DNA from: Streptomyces sp. NRRL F-6676
GTDB taxonomy: Bacteria > Actinomycetota > Actinomycetes > Streptomycetales > Streptomycetaceae
NCBI RefSeq assembly: GCF_000725625.1
Contig: NZ_JOHS01000008.1
Coordinates: 186,001 to 250,000, forward strand
Length of the DNA stretch: 64,000 nucleotides
Direction: 5' to 3'
Shown piece by piece: positions 9,264 through 18,451 of the stretch; position 1 is the first letter of the stretch; every line of letters begins with the position of its first letter. The notes beneath the pieces were generated by a model. It saw only the letters and a program-made list of their open reading frames with translations, searched no databases and was not told the origin of the DNA. The translations under genes and the position numbers were made by a program.

Positions 9264-9310
9264 CGGCGGGCCCGTTCTCCTGACATCACGCCAGGAGAAC
9301 GGGCCCGCCG
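9264..9310 (+). terminator. Perfect 19-bp hairpin ending the NRPS/KS operon
   Basis: Arms 9264-9282 and 9292-9310 are exact inverted copies (CGGCGGGCCCGTTCTCCTG) around a 9-nt loop. It starts 10 bp after the last ketosynthase stop. There is no U-tract, as is common in Streptomyces. Confidence 0.9.
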
Positions 9311-9362
9311 TCGTCCGGTGGGCGGGGCGGCGGCCGGTTCACCCGCTCGGACAGGTCCCCCC

Positions 9363-9388
9363 GGGTTGGGTGGGGACACCCGGGGTAC
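9363..9388 (+). promoter_or_regulatory. Sigma-B-type promoter, near-leaderless
   Basis: GGGT (9363-9366), a 16-bp spacer and GGGTAC (9383-9388) fit the published Streptomyces sigma-B consensus GNNT-N14-16-GGGTAC/T. The ATG of the next gene is at 9398, so transcription would start only a few bases before the start codon. Confidence 0.5.
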
Positions 9389-9397
9389 CCGGGAGCC

Positions 9398-9766
9398 ATG
9401 CATACGGAATGGACGGTAACCACCGCGGCCAGTGGCTTCTCCGTCATCGGGCCGATCGTCGCCGGCGTGGTCGTCGTCGCGCTGCTGATCGGGGCGGTCT
9501 GGAAGGGCTACCAAATCCGCCGGCGCGAGCCGGCCCCGCCGCGCCCCGAGGAACAGCCGCAGATGCCGGAGGGCGGCCCCGTCCGCGAGGAGCAGCAGGT
9601 GCGCGAGCCGCACGAGATGCCCCGCGACGACGAGCACCGCCTCACCCCCCACGAGATGCCCGCCCACGGCAACCCCTCGTCCCGGACGGACCCGGAGCAG
9701 AAGCGGCCCCGCTGGAACGAGGGCAGCAGCGGCTCCTTCGGCAGCGGCGGCCCCGGCGGCACCTGA
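9398..9766 (+). CDS. Small single-pass membrane protein (DUF6479-like)
   Basis: A 122-residue protein with a short N-terminus, one hydrophobic helix (about residues 18-37, VAGVVVVALLIGAVW) and then a long, charged, Pro/Glu/Gln-rich tail ending in a Gly/Ser-rich segment. This matches small actinobacterial membrane proteins of the DUF6479 type, which have no known function. The tail is probably cytoplasmic because basic residues (KGYQIRRRE) follow the helix directly. The GGGTAC element just upstream suggests stress-sigma control. The next gene follows after 72 bp on the same strand. Confidence 0.75.
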   Translation: MHTEWTVTTAASGFSVIGPIVAGVVVVALLIGAVWKGYQIRRREPAPPRPEEQPQMPEGGPVREEQQVREPHEMPRDDEHRLTPHEMPAHGNPSSRTDPEQKRPRWNEGSSGSFGSGGPGGT

Positions 9767-9838
9767 CGGACGACGCCGCGGTCCGTCGGCGTACGAGGGG
9801 GCCCGCGCCTCCGCACGGCACTCCGAGAGGAGAGAACC

Positions 9839-10189
9839 ATGACCGACTCCACGCACAGCACCCTTCCGCTGCCCGACTACGACCACCTGCCCCTCGGTGG
9901 TCTGGAGAGCCGGATACGGTCGCTGAGCAGCGACGAGGTCGAAACCCTGCTGGCCTACGAGCGGGCGCACGCCCACCGTGTCCCGGTGGTCGAGCTGCTC
10001 AGCACCCGGCTCGACCGGCTGCGCGCGGGCGCCGAACCGACCTCCGGCGACCGCGGCGCCGTCCGCCCCGAGCAGGGCGGGCACCGCACGGGCTCCCCGG
10101 TCTCGCCGGCCACGTCGCCGCAGCCGATGAGCCCGCCGCCGCACGGCACGCCGGACCAGCGGGGCCGCCCGAAGGGCAACCGCACGTAA
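9839..10189 (+). CDS. Conserved actinobacterial hypothetical protein
   Basis: A 116-residue protein with a compact helical N-terminal domain (residues 10-65, from LPLPDYDHLPLGGLESRI through YERAHAHRVPVVELLSTRLDRL) and a low-complexity Pro/Gly/Ser tail. Similar short domains occur in actinobacterial proteins with the pattern LP-x-YD-x-L. No function is assigned. GAGAGGAGAG upstream of the ATG is a good ribosome binding site. A perfect hairpin follows the stop. Confidence 0.7.
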   Translation: MTDSTHSTLPLPDYDHLPLGGLESRIRSLSSDEVETLLAYERAHAHRVPVVELLSTRLDRLRAGAEPTSGDRGAVRPEQGGHRTGSPVSPATSPQPMSPPPHGTPDQRGRPKGNRT

Positions 10190-10201
10190 GGGGCCGGCGG
10201 T

Positions 10202-10242
10202 ACATGAGGGGCCCGCGCCGTCCTGGCGCGGGCCCCTCATGT
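10202..10242 (+). terminator. Perfect 18-bp hairpin terminator
   Basis: Arms 10202-10219 and 10225-10242 (ACATGAGGGGCCCGCGCC and its exact complement) enclose a 5-nt loop, 12 bp after the stop of the hypothetical gene. Confidence 0.88.
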
Positions 10243-10310
10243 GCGCCCGCGCACCCGGCGCCCGCCCCGGCCGGTGGTTTGGGGCCCCGGGCCCCGGCTA
10301 CCCGCACAGG

Positions 10311-10697
10311 GTGACTACGACGACAGCAAGGACGACGACTCAGGAGGAGCTCTTCCGGTTCCTGGAGGACCGCTTCGCGTGCGCCCAGACGTGCACCGAG
10401 TGTGCACGCGCCTGTGCCCTGCGCGCGAGCCTCGTGGACCCGGGCGGGCCGGAGGACCAGGAGACGGTGCGCCGCAAGGGCATCATGTGCGCCGAGGTGT
10501 GCGACGCCACCTGCCGCGTCCTGTCCGAACAGGGCAGCCAGGACGAGACGGCACTCCGCGTCCAGGTGGAATGGTGCCGCGCCGTGTGCCTGGAGAGCGC
10601 CCACGTCTTCGACGACCACCCCGGCGCCGAGGACACGGCCAAGGCCTGCCGCGAGTGCGCCCAGGCGTGCACGGACTTCATGACGACGCTGGCTTGA
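10311..10697 (+). CDS. Four-helix copper-storage-like protein (Csp/DUF326)
   Basis: A 128-residue, Cys-rich helical protein with twelve Cys in heptad-like spacing: four in CAQTCTECARAC, three in CAEVCDATC, two in CRAVC and three in CRECAQAC. This pattern fits Csp-type four-helix bundles that line their core with Cys and bind many Cu(I) ions. No signal peptide is present, so it would belong to the cytosolic group (Csp3). The start is taken at GTG 10311 because the upstream part of the frame is low-complexity; there is no clear Shine-Dalgarno sequence, and the preceding hairpin ends at 10242. No copper sensor or exporter gene is adjacent. Confidence 0.85.
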   Translation: MTTTTARTTTQEELFRFLEDRFACAQTCTECARACALRASLVDPGGPEDQETVRRKGIMCAEVCDATCRVLSEQGSQDETALRVQVEWCRAVCLESAHVFDDHPGAEDTAKACRECAQACTDFMTTLA

Positions 10698-10705
10698 GCC
10701 GACGC

Positions 10706-10816
10706 AAGGGGCGCGGGGCTGTGTCATTTTGCGGCTCCGCCGCGTGGGCGCAATCCTTTCGGGGGTCCGGGGGCGGAGCCCCCGGGGACGGGAGAGGTAG
10801 GGGCGGCGGAGGCGGA
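10706..10816 (+). repeat. Dispersed GC-rich intergenic repeat, copy 1
   Basis: A full copy of a family found six times in the window. The 5' core is AAGGGGCGCGGGGCTGTGTC followed by GCGGCTCCGCCGCG; the 3' core is GGGGGCGGAGCCCCC followed by GGTAGGGGCGGCGG. It contains two small hairpins. It lies between the copper-storage-like gene and the MpaB-like gene. Confidence 0.75.
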
Positions 10817-10863
10817 CAACCGCGTTAGCCTGGCCCCGTGGACACCCGGCCCCCCCCGCTGAC

Positions 10864-11715
10864 GTGAACGCCCGCCCCGATCCGGGCCTCTTCACGCCCG
10901 CCTCCGTGACCTGGCAGGCCCACGGCGACCCCATGATGTGGATCGCCGGCATCCGCGCCCTCTACCTCCAGGCCCTCCACCCCCGCGCCGTCCACGCGGT
11001 CATCGAGAACTCCGACTTCCGCAACGACGCCTGGGGCCGCCTCCGCCGCACCGCCGATTTCGTCGGCACCACGACCTACGGCACCACCGCCGCCGCCGAA
11101 CACGCCGGCGCCCGCGTCCGCAAAATCCACGCCACGCTCCGCGCCACCGACCCCGACACCGGGCACACGTACCGCGTCGACGATCCCGACCTGCTCCTCT
11201 GGGTGCACTGCGCCGAGATCGACTCCTACCTCCACGTACTGCGCCGCTCCGGCCTCCCCCTCACCGGCACCCACGCCGACCAGTACGTCGCCGAAGCCCG
11301 CGTCAGCGCCCGCCTCGTCGGCCTCGACCCCGCCGCCGTCCCCGGCAGCCGGGCCGAACTCGCCGCCTACTTCACCTCGGTACGGCCCGCGCTCACCGCC
11401 GGACCCGACGCCCGCGAGGTCGACGACTTCCTGCGCCGCCCGCCGGTCCACCCCCTGCTCGTCCCCGCCCGCGCCCTGCTCTGGCGGCACGTGGCGCACC
11501 TGGCCTACGCCGCCCTGCCGCCGTACGCCCACGAGCTGTACGGCCGCCCCGCCCCGCCGCCCGCGACCGTCACCCGCCGGCTCCGCCGCACCGGCACCGC
11601 GCTGCGCGCCGTCCCCGCGCGGGTGCGCCGGCAGCTCCCTCCGAAGCACATCCTGCGCGCCACCGCCCGCCTCGGCCCGGGCACCCGCCCCGACCCGCGC
11701 CGCCTGGCCCCCTGA
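10864..11715 (+). CDS. Oxygenase MpaB family protein (DUF2236)
   Basis: A 283-residue protein resembling the DUF2236/MpaB family of haem-dependent oxygenases, which includes latex-clearing protein. The opening WQAHGDPMMWIAGIRALYLQALHPR is typical, as are the conserved His residues in LHPRAVHAV and WVHCAEIDSYLHVL, candidate haem ligands. The GTG at 10864 gives the family's usual start. The CrtI-like flavoprotein at 11801 follows on the same strand after 85 bp. The substrate is unknown. Confidence 0.8.
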   Translation: MNARPDPGLFTPASVTWQAHGDPMMWIAGIRALYLQALHPRAVHAVIENSDFRNDAWGRLRRTADFVGTTTYGTTAAAEHAGARVRKIHATLRATDPDTGHTYRVDDPDLLLWVHCAEIDSYLHVLRRSGLPLTGTHADQYVAEARVSARLVGLDPAAVPGSRAELAAYFTSVRPALTAGPDAREVDDFLRRPPVHPLLVPARALLWRHVAHLAYAALPPYAHELYGRPAPPPATVTRRLRRTGTALRAVPARVRRQLPPKHILRATARLGPGTRPDPRRLAP

Positions 11716-11800
11716 ACACGAGCCCGCCGCCCGGCCCCTGACCACGGCCCCGGCACCCACGCACCCTGGCCCACCCCCGCCCCGCGTGTTACCAAGGACC

Positions 11801-13375
11801 ATGCCCGCACGCCAGGGACACCCCGCCGACCGCTACGACGCCGTCATCGTGGGCGGCGGCCACAACGGACTGGTCGCCGCCGCCTACCTCGCCCGGGCCG
11901 GCCGCTCCGTGCTCGTCCTGGAACGCCTGGACCACACCGGCGGCGCCGCCGTCTCCACCCGCCCGTTCCCCGGCGTGGACGCCCGTCTGTCCCGCTACTC
12001 GTATCTCGTCAGCCTGCTGCCCCCGAAGATCGTCCACGATCTCGGCCTGACCTTCCGCACCCTCCCGCGCACGATCTCCTCGTACACCCCCGTCGAACGC
12101 GCCGGCCGCCCCACCGGACTGCTGGTCGGCGGCGGCGAGGCCCGCACCCGCGAGGCGTTCGCCCGGCTCACCGGTTCGGAGCGCGAGTACGAGGCCTGGC
12201 AGCGTTTCTACGACATGACCGGCCGCGTCGCCCGCCGGGTCTTCCCCACCCTCACCGAACCCCTCCCGACCCGCGCCGAGCTGCGTCGCCGCATCGACGA
12301 CGAGGAGGCATGGCGGGCCCTGTTCGAGGAGCCGGTCGGCGCCGCGATCGAGGAGCGGTTCGCCGACGACACGGTCCGCGGCGTCGTCCTCACCGACGCC
12401 CTCATCGGCACCTTCGCCGACGCCCACGACCCGTCCCTGAAACAGAACCGCTGCTTCCTTTACCACGTGATCGGCGGCGGCACCGGCGCCTGGGACGTGC
12501 CCGTCGGCGGCATGGGCGCGCTCACCGACGCCCTCGCCACCGCCGCCCGGGACGCGGGCGCCGAGCTGCGCACCGGCCGCGAGGCCGTCCGCGTCGAGAC
12601 CGACGGCCGCACCGCCGAGGTCACCCACCGCGGCCCCGACGGCGAGGCCACCGTCGCCGCCCGGCACGTCCTGGTGGGCGCCTCGCCCGAGGAACTGGCC
12701 CGGCTCACCGGCGACACCCCGCCCACCCCCGCCGAGGGCGCCCAGCTCAAGGTGAACATGCTGCTCACCCGGCTGCCCCGGCTGCGCGACACCTCCGTCG
12801 ACCCGCGCGAGGCGTTCGCCGGCACCTTCCACATCGCCGAGGGCTACGAGCAGCTCGCGACGGCCCACGCCCAGGCCGCCGCCGGGGCACCGCCCACCGC
12901 GCCGCCCTCGGAGATCTACTGCCACTCGCTCACCGACCCGAGCATCCTCGGCCCCGACCTCGCCGGCCGCGGCCACCACACGCTCACCCTGTTCGGCCTG
13001 CACACCCCGGCCCGGCTCTTCACCGCCGACAACGACGGCCTGCGCGAGGAACTGCTGACGTCCACCCTCGCCCAGCTCGACGCCCACCTCGCCGAACCGC
13101 TCGCCGACTGCCTGGCCACCGACGCCGACGGCCGCCCCTGCGTCGAGGCCCGCACCCCCCTCGACCTGGAACGCGACCTCCGGCTGCCCGGCGGCAACAT
13201 CTTCCACCGCGAACTGTCCTGGCCGTACGCCGAAGAGACCACCACCGGCCGCTGGGGCGTGGAGACCGCACACGCCAACATCCTGCTGTGCGGAGCGGGC
13301 GCGGTACGCGGCGGCGGCGTGAGCGGCGTCCCGGGCCACAACGCGGCCCGGGCGGTACTGGAGGACACGGTCTGA
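11801..13375 (+). CDS. CrtI-like FAD-dependent oxidoreductase (COG1233)
   Basis: A 524-residue flavoprotein with an N-terminal dinucleotide-binding motif (VIVGGGHNGLVAAAYLARAG, residues 18-37) and an ERLDHTGGAA segment as in phytoene-dehydrogenase relatives. The C-terminal FAD motif region LLCGAGAVRGGGVSGVPGHNAA is present. It is not part of the carotenoid cluster 18 kb away, and proteins of this subgroup often have unknown substrates. The ATG at 11801 is chosen over the GTG at 11786 because AAGGA lies just before it. It converges with the acylase gene at 13430. Confidence 0.82.
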   Translation: MPARQGHPADRYDAVIVGGGHNGLVAAAYLARAGRSVLVLERLDHTGGAAVSTRPFPGVDARLSRYSYLVSLLPPKIVHDLGLTFRTLPRTISSYTPVERAGRPTGLLVGGGEARTREAFARLTGSEREYEAWQRFYDMTGRVARRVFPTLTEPLPTRAELRRRIDDEEAWRALFEEPVGAAIEERFADDTVRGVVLTDALIGTFADAHDPSLKQNRCFLYHVIGGGTGAWDVPVGGMGALTDALATAARDAGAELRTGREAVRVETDGRTAEVTHRGPDGEATVAARHVLVGASPEELARLTGDTPPTPAEGAQLKVNMLLTRLPRLRDTSVDPREAFAGTFHIAEGYEQLATAHAQAAAGAPPTAPPSEIYCHSLTDPSILGPDLAGRGHHTLTLFGLHTPARLFTADNDGLREELLTSTLAQLDAHLAEPLADCLATDADGRPCVEARTPLDLERDLRLPGGNIFHRELSWPYAEETTTGRWGVETAHANILLCGAGAVRGGGVSGVPGHNAARAVLEDTV

Positions 13376-13392
13376 CGGCGCCCCCGGGCGGC

Positions 13393-13421
13393 GGTGGCGG
13401 ACCCGACGTGGGCCCGCCACC
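13393..13421. terminator. Weak inverted repeat between convergent genes
   Basis: GGTGGCGG (13393-13400) and CCGCCACC (13414-13421) form an 8-bp stem in the 54-bp gap between the flavoprotein and the acylase genes, so it could serve both. Confidence 0.45.
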
Positions 13422-13429
13422 CCCGTCCC

Positions 13430-15838
13430 TCAGCCCCTGATCCGCACCACCTTCAGCGCGGGCGAGGAGCGGATGTCGCGGTCGCAGAAGCGGAAGCCGA
13501 CCCACTTCTCCTGGGAGAACAGCCGGGTCTGGTCCGCGTAGTGGGGCGAATGGGGGTTCGAGGACTGGGAGTACGTCAGCAGTGTCCGGGCGACGGGGCA
13601 GCCGCTGCCGTCCCAGCCGACCGCCTGGATGTGGCTGGACCCGGTGACGACCTCCGTGTAACCGCCGGCCGGCGCGTCCCACACGGACTCCACCTTGTTC
13701 CACACCCCGAGCGCCTCGGTGCCGCCCGGCACCGGGATGCGCGTGCCGCCCCGCACCACGAACTGGTGGGCGCCCAGCGGCTCGTCGAGCCCGATCCCGG
13801 CCCCGTCGAGCTCCTGGACCGCGTCGGCGAGGGCGGTGGCGAAGGCGGGCGTGGCGGTGTTCAGGGCGCGCGGGGTGTCGAGCGGGTCGGCCGCCGAGAA
13901 CGGGACCTTCCACAACCGGTCCGGGGGCACCAGGGAGCCGAGCTTCCGCCAGAACCGGTCGAAGAGCAGCGCCCCCTCGCTGTCGGTGTCGGCGGTGCGG
14001 TTCCAGTGTGCGAGGACCCGGCAGGCCCCGGACACGTCCACGGCGCTCCCGTCGGACGCCGTCGCCGTGCCGCCGGGCAGTGCGGCGCAGGCCCTCGCGG
14101 TGTCGGCGGCGGCCAGGTCGGCGACCGGCACCCGGTCGGCGAACTGCTGCCGTTGCAGGTCGCGTACGGTCAGCCCGCCGCGTGCGGCCATGGCGGACAC
14201 GTCCTGCACGGCACCCCGCGTACGCGGGGTGACGGGCGCGGCGACCGTGCCGAAGATCCGCTCGTAGCCACTGAGCGGCCGGTCCGCGTTGGCCAGCCAG
14301 GCGCTGTCGTTGCTGTTCTCGGCGTAGGGCGCGTCCTTCAGTGTCGGCATCCGCGAGGGTCCGAAGATGCCCGGCTGGACGGCGTCCTCGTCCCGGCCGA
14401 GCGCGCACGCCGAGCGGGAGCCGTCGAGGACCGCGAGGCCCGCCGAGGGATACGTGGCCTTGCCCAGCGCGGTGGAGCAGCGCGCCGCCAGGTCGTCGGT
14501 GATGCGGGGCAGCACCTGCGACTGGGTGAACAGGGAGTGCCCCGAGGAGTCGGCGGCGATCGTGTTCACCCACGGCAGCCCCTGGTTCCGGTCCAGGGAG
14601 CGCCGTATGTCCGCGGTGCTCCGCGCCTTCGCGAAGCCGAGGGAGGTGTCGGCGAAGCGGAGATTGGCCGCGTTGGGGTCGTTCAGCGCGTACGCCGTCG
14701 TCGCCGTCCAGGGCAGCGGTATCCCGGAGCCCATGGAGGTGAGGACGGGGCCGTAGCGCGTCCACCACTGGGTACGGGTGACCGGCGGGCCGTCCTTGAC
14801 GGCGACCGTCACCGTCCGCTTCGTCATCCGCTCCCGCTTGCCGTCGACCAGGTAGACCGTGGGGTCGGACGGATCGAGGGTGAGCTGGTACAGGTTCTCC
14901 GGGACCCCGGTGGCCACGGTGTGGCTCCACGCCATGTGCGCGTTGAAGCCGATGGAGGTGATCGGCAGGCCGAGCAGCGAACCGCCCGCCACGTCGAGCC
15001 TGCCCGGGATGGTCAGCTGCGACTGCCAGAAGCGGCGGCCGCCCTGCCACGGGTAGTGCGGGTTGCCCAGCAGCAGCCCCCGGCCGTTCGCCGTGGTGGC
15101 CCCGCTGAACGCGACCGCGTTGGACCCCATGTCACTGGTGTCCTGCGCGAACATCTCCCGCGCGGCGGCGGCCGCCGCCCGCGGGTCGGGAGCCGCCGCG
15201 GAGTCCCCGCCCGTGGGCGGCCGCGCGGTGGTGACGGAGTCGACCACGCGGCCCTGACCGGCCAGGACGACCACCGCGTAGCCGCGCACGGCCACGTCGA
15301 GCGAGGTGATCGGCCGCACCCAGTCCGCGCCCCCGCACGCGGGGTCGGTGATCCGGTGCCGCGCCAGCCAGGCGTTGTACCCGGCCGCCCAGCCGCGCAT
15401 CAGCTCCCGTACCTCCTGGCTCGGGCCCAGCGGCGCGCGCCGGGCGAGCAGTTTCTCCACCGTGTGCGCCCGGCGCACCCCGCGGAAGTAGAGGTCGCTG
15501 GTGAGATTGGTCGACGCCGAGGACAGCGAGCCGTCGGGCTCCCCGTCGGCGCCGAACCAGCGCGAACGCTCCCCGCGCAGCGTCACGAAGCCGTCGGCCA
15601 GCGTGCAGACCTGGTCGGCGGCCTGGGCGTAGCCGTTGCCGAAGCCGAGGCCCGCGTAGTCCTTGGCCACGATGTGCGGAATGCCGTACTCGGTGTATCG
15701 GATCTCGGCCGACAGCCGGCCGGCGGACGGATGTTCCCGGTGGTGTGCCGCGCCCTCGGCGGCGGTCGCGGGCAGGGTCCCCGCGGCGGCGAACAGAACG
15801 GCGGCCACGACGGCCGGCCATCTCCGACGGATACGCAA
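13430..15838 (-). CDS. Secreted penicillin/acyl-homoserine-lactone acylase, Ntn-hydrolase
   Basis: An 802-residue Ntn-hydrolase of the penicillin acylase family, related to aculeacin and AHL acylases, which cleave acyl groups from amides. A basic N-terminus and hydrophobic stretch (RIRRRWPAVVAAVLFAAAG) form a Sec-type signal peptide. The chain is normally cut before the nucleophilic Ser of DMGSNAVAF (about residue 240), giving alpha and beta subunits. The start is a TTG at 15838 preceded by GGGGGG; a second in-frame TTG at 15850 would add four residues. It is divergent from the acyl-CoA synthetase gene. Possible targets are N-acyl-amides, including lactone signals or lipopeptides; linking it to the N-acyl-glycine operon would be speculation. 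Confidence 0.9.
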   Translation of the reverse strand: MRIRRRWPAVVAAVLFAAAGTLPATAAEGAAHHREHPSAGRLSAEIRYTEYGIPHIVAKDYAGLGFGNGYAQAADQVCTLADGFVTLRGERSRWFGADGEPDGSLSSASTNLTSDLYFRGVRRAHTVEKLLARRAPLGPSQEVRELMRGWAAGYNAWLARHRITDPACGGADWVRPITSLDVAVRGYAVVVLAGQGRVVDSVTTARPPTGGDSAAAPDPRAAAAAAREMFAQDTSDMGSNAVAFSGATTANGRGLLLGNPHYPWQGGRRFWQSQLTIPGRLDVAGGSLLGLPITSIGFNAHMAWSHTVATGVPENLYQLTLDPSDPTVYLVDGKRERMTKRTVTVAVKDGPPVTRTQWWTRYGPVLTSMGSGIPLPWTATTAYALNDPNAANLRFADTSLGFAKARSTADIRRSLDRNQGLPWVNTIAADSSGHSLFTQSQVLPRITDDLAARCSTALGKATYPSAGLAVLDGSRSACALGRDEDAVQPGIFGPSRMPTLKDAPYAENSNDSAWLANADRPLSGYERIFGTVAAPVTPRTRGAVQDVSAMAARGGLTVRDLQRQQFADRVPVADLAAADTARACAALPGGTATASDGSAVDVSGACRVLAHWNRTADTDSEGALLFDRFWRKLGSLVPPDRLWKVPFSAADPLDTPRALNTATPAFATALADAVQELDGAGIGLDEPLGAHQFVVRGGTRIPVPGGTEALGVWNKVESVWDAPAGGYTEVVTGSSHIQAVGWDGSGCPVARTLLTYSQSSNPHSPHYADQTRLFSQEKWVGFRFCDRDIRSSPALKVVRIRG

Positions 15839-16053
15839 TGTGCCCCCCAACTACAGTGGCGGAAGGGAGCGTTGAGCCTAACAAGGGACACGCTGTCCGG
15901 TACGGGGGTTGCCGGGACCCGGTTCCGGGCCGGCCGTGATCGCGCCATGCCCGCCACCGCCGCACCCGCGCACCCCCCCCAGGCGCGATGCTTGACCCCG
16001 CCCCCGCGGCGCCCCAGGATCACGGGCAGTACGGGCCGACGGAGGGACAGGGC

Positions 16054-17619
16054 ATGACGCCAGCGGCAGGGGAAACGGACCAGGGCGGGCAGGGCGGTAC
16101 GGCAGGCCGGAGCGCCACCGTGGACGGCGTGCTGCGGCGCAGCGCCCGCCGCACCCCCGCACGCGTCGCCCTCCACTACGCCGACCGGCGGTGGACCTAC
16201 GCAGACCTCGACGACGCCGTCTCCCGCGCCGCCCGGACGCTGCTCGACACCGGACTCGCCCCCGGCGACCGGGTCGGCGCCTACGGCCACAACTCCGACG
16301 CCTATCTGATCGGCTTCCTCGCCTGCGCCCGGTCCGGACTGGTCCACGTGCCCGTCAACCACGCCCTCACCGGGGCCGACCTCGCCTACCTCGTCGCGCA
16401 GTCCGGCTGCTCCCTCGTCCTCGCCGACCCGGACCTCGCCGGAAACCTGCCCGACGGCGTCCGCGTCCTGCCGCTGCGCGACGCCGAGGACTCGCTGCTC
16501 GCCCGGCTCGCGGCGACCGAGCCGTACGACGGCCCCGAACCGCGCGCCGAGGACCTCGTCCAGCTCCTCTACACCTCGGGCACCACCGCCCTGCCCAAGG
16601 GCGCGATGATGACGCACCGCGCGCTGGTGCACGAGTACCTCAGCGCGATCACCGCCCTCGACCTCCAGGCCGGCGACCGCCCCGTGCACGCGCTGCCGCT
16701 CTACCACTCGGCCCAGACCCACGTCTTCCTGCTGCCCTACCTCGCCGTCGGGGCCGAGAACATCCTCCTCGACGCCCCCGACGGCGACCTGCTGTTCGAC
16801 CTGATCGAGTCGGGCCGCGCGGACAGCTTCTTCGCCCCGCCGACCGTCTGGATCGCCCTGGCCGCCCGCCCCGACTTCGGCACCCGCGACCTCGGCGGAC
16901 TGCGCAAGGCCTACTACGGGGCGTCGATCATGCCCGTCCCGGTCCTCGAACGGCTCAGGGAACGGCTGCCGCACCTCGCCTTCCACAACTGCTTCGGGCA
17001 GAGCGAGATCGGTCCGCTCGCCATGGTCCTCGGCCCCGACGAGCACAAGGGCCGCATGGACTCCTGCGGCCGCCCGGTGCTGTTCGTCGAGGCCCGGCTG
17101 GTCGACGAGGACGGGCGGGACGTGCCCGACGGCGAGCGCGGCGAGATCGTCTACCGCTCGCCGCAGCTCTGCGAGGGCTACTGGGACAAACCCGAGGAGA
17201 CCGCCGAAGCCTTCCGCGACGGCTGGTTCCACTCCGGCGACCTCGCCGTACGCGACGCCCACGGGTACTTCACCGTCGTCGACCGGGTGAAGGACGTCAT
17301 CAACTCCGGCGGCGTACTGGTCGCCTCGCGCCAGGTGGAGGACGCGCTCTACACGCACGAGGCGGTCGCCGAGGCGGCCGTCATCGGGCTGCCCGACGCG
17401 CGCTGGATCGAGGCCGTCACCGCGGTGGTCGTCCCGCGCGGCCAGGTCACCGAGGAGGAACTCCTCGCCCACGCACGGGAGCGGCTCGCCCACTTCAAGG
17501 CGCCCAAGCGGGTGCTCTTCGTGGACGCCCTGCCCCGCAACGCCAGCGGCAAGATCCTCAAACGGGAGTTGCGGGGCCGGTTCGCGGGCGCGGAGCAGCC
17601 CGGGGAGCCCCGCGAATAA
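16054..17619 (+). CDS. Acyl-CoA synthetase (FadD-type AMP-binding enzyme)
   Basis: A 521-residue adenylate-forming enzyme that activates a carboxylic acid to acyl-AMP and then acyl-CoA. The P-loop LLYTSGTTALPKGAMMTH is at about residues 170-187, with GQSEIG, SGDLAVRD and the C-terminal catalytic Lys in NASGKILKRELR. The start ATG follows GGAGG at 16041 by 8 bp. There is no fused carrier domain. The substrate is not predictable, but the pocket resembles those of medium/long-chain and aromatic acid ligases. It is divergent from the acylase gene, with a 215-bp shared upstream region. Confidence 0.9.
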   Translation: MTPAAGETDQGGQGGTAGRSATVDGVLRRSARRTPARVALHYADRRWTYADLDDAVSRAARTLLDTGLAPGDRVGAYGHNSDAYLIGFLACARSGLVHVPVNHALTGADLAYLVAQSGCSLVLADPDLAGNLPDGVRVLPLRDAEDSLLARLAATEPYDGPEPRAEDLVQLLYTSGTTALPKGAMMTHRALVHEYLSAITALDLQAGDRPVHALPLYHSAQTHVFLLPYLAVGAENILLDAPDGDLLFDLIESGRADSFFAPPTVWIALAARPDFGTRDLGGLRKAYYGASIMPVPVLERLRERLPHLAFHNCFGQSEIGPLAMVLGPDEHKGRMDSCGRPVLFVEARLVDEDGRDVPDGERGEIVYRSPQLCEGYWDKPEETAEAFRDGWFHSGDLAVRDAHGYFTVVDRVKDVINSGGVLVASRQVEDALYTHEAVAEAAVIGLPDARWIEAVTAVVVPRGQVTEEELLAHARERLAHFKAPKRVLFVDALPRNASGKILKRELRGRFAGAEQPGEPRE

Positions 17620-17713
17620 TCCGGTGACCGCGCCCTCCACCGCTCACCACAATGGGCCCCACCAGCACAGGGATTCCGGCACGGGGACTCCCTGCGGAGG
17701 GAGGGACCCGCCC

Positions 17714-18451
17714 ATGTCCGCCACCCATCACACCCACGGCGCCGACGTCACCCACGTCCTGCTCTCCGGCGTCGTCGGCTCCACCGCGTACGGACTCGCC
17801 CACGCGGGCTCCGACGTCGACCGGCTCGGCGTCTTCGCGGCACCCACCGAGGAACTGCACGGCCTGCACCGGCCGAGGGAGTCCCATGTCACCACCGCCC
17901 CCGACCGCACCCTGCACGAGGCGGCGAAGTGGTGCCGGCTCGCCCTCGGCGGCAACCCCACCGTGCTCGAACTGGTCTGGCTCCCGGACGAGTTGTACGA
18001 GGTGCGCACCGCGCTGGGCGACGAGCTCATCGGCCTGCGTTCCACCCTGCTGTCCGCCCCTCGCGTCCGCGACGCCTACCTCGGCTACGCCACCCAGCAG
18101 TTCCGGCGGCTCCAGGCACGCGGCGACGGCTCCTTCTCCGCGGACCTGCGCAAGCGCACCGCCAAACACGCCCGCCACCTCAAACGCCTGTGCCACCAGG
18201 GCCACGAGCTGTACGCCACCGGCCGGCTGACCCTCCGCGTCGAGGAGCCGGAGGAGTACCACCGCTTCGGCGAGCGGGTCGCCGCCGACCCGTCCGCCGC
18301 GGAGCCACTCCTGCGCCACTACGAGGACGCCTTCGCCACGACCCGCACCGTGCTGCCCGCGCAACCGGACGAGGCCCCCGTCGAGGCCTGGCTGCGCCGC
18401 GTCCGCGCCCACCTCTACACCCGGCCGGACGACGGCCGGACCGGCGGCTGA
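17714..18451 (+). CDS. Nucleotidyltransferase-fold protein
   Basis: A 245-residue protein with the polymerase-beta superfamily signature GVVGSTAYGLAHAGSDVDRLGVF (about residues 19-41): the GS motif and the two metal-binding Asp of SDVD. Proteins of this type resemble the YcgL-like predicted nucleotidyltransferases widespread in actinobacteria and phages. The substrate is unknown. No antitoxin-like HEPN gene is adjacent, so a MNT/HEPN toxin system is not supported. Confidence 0.8.
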   Translation: MSATHHTHGADVTHVLLSGVVGSTAYGLAHAGSDVDRLGVFAAPTEELHGLHRPRESHVTTAPDRTLHEAAKWCRLALGGNPTVLELVWLPDELYEVRTALGDELIGLRSTLLSAPRVRDAYLGYATQQFRRLQARGDGSFSADLRKRTAKHARHLKRLCHQGHELYATGRLTLRVEEPEEYHRFGERVAADPSAAEPLLRHYEDAFATTRTVLPAQPDEAPVEAWLRRVRAHLYTRPDDGRTGG

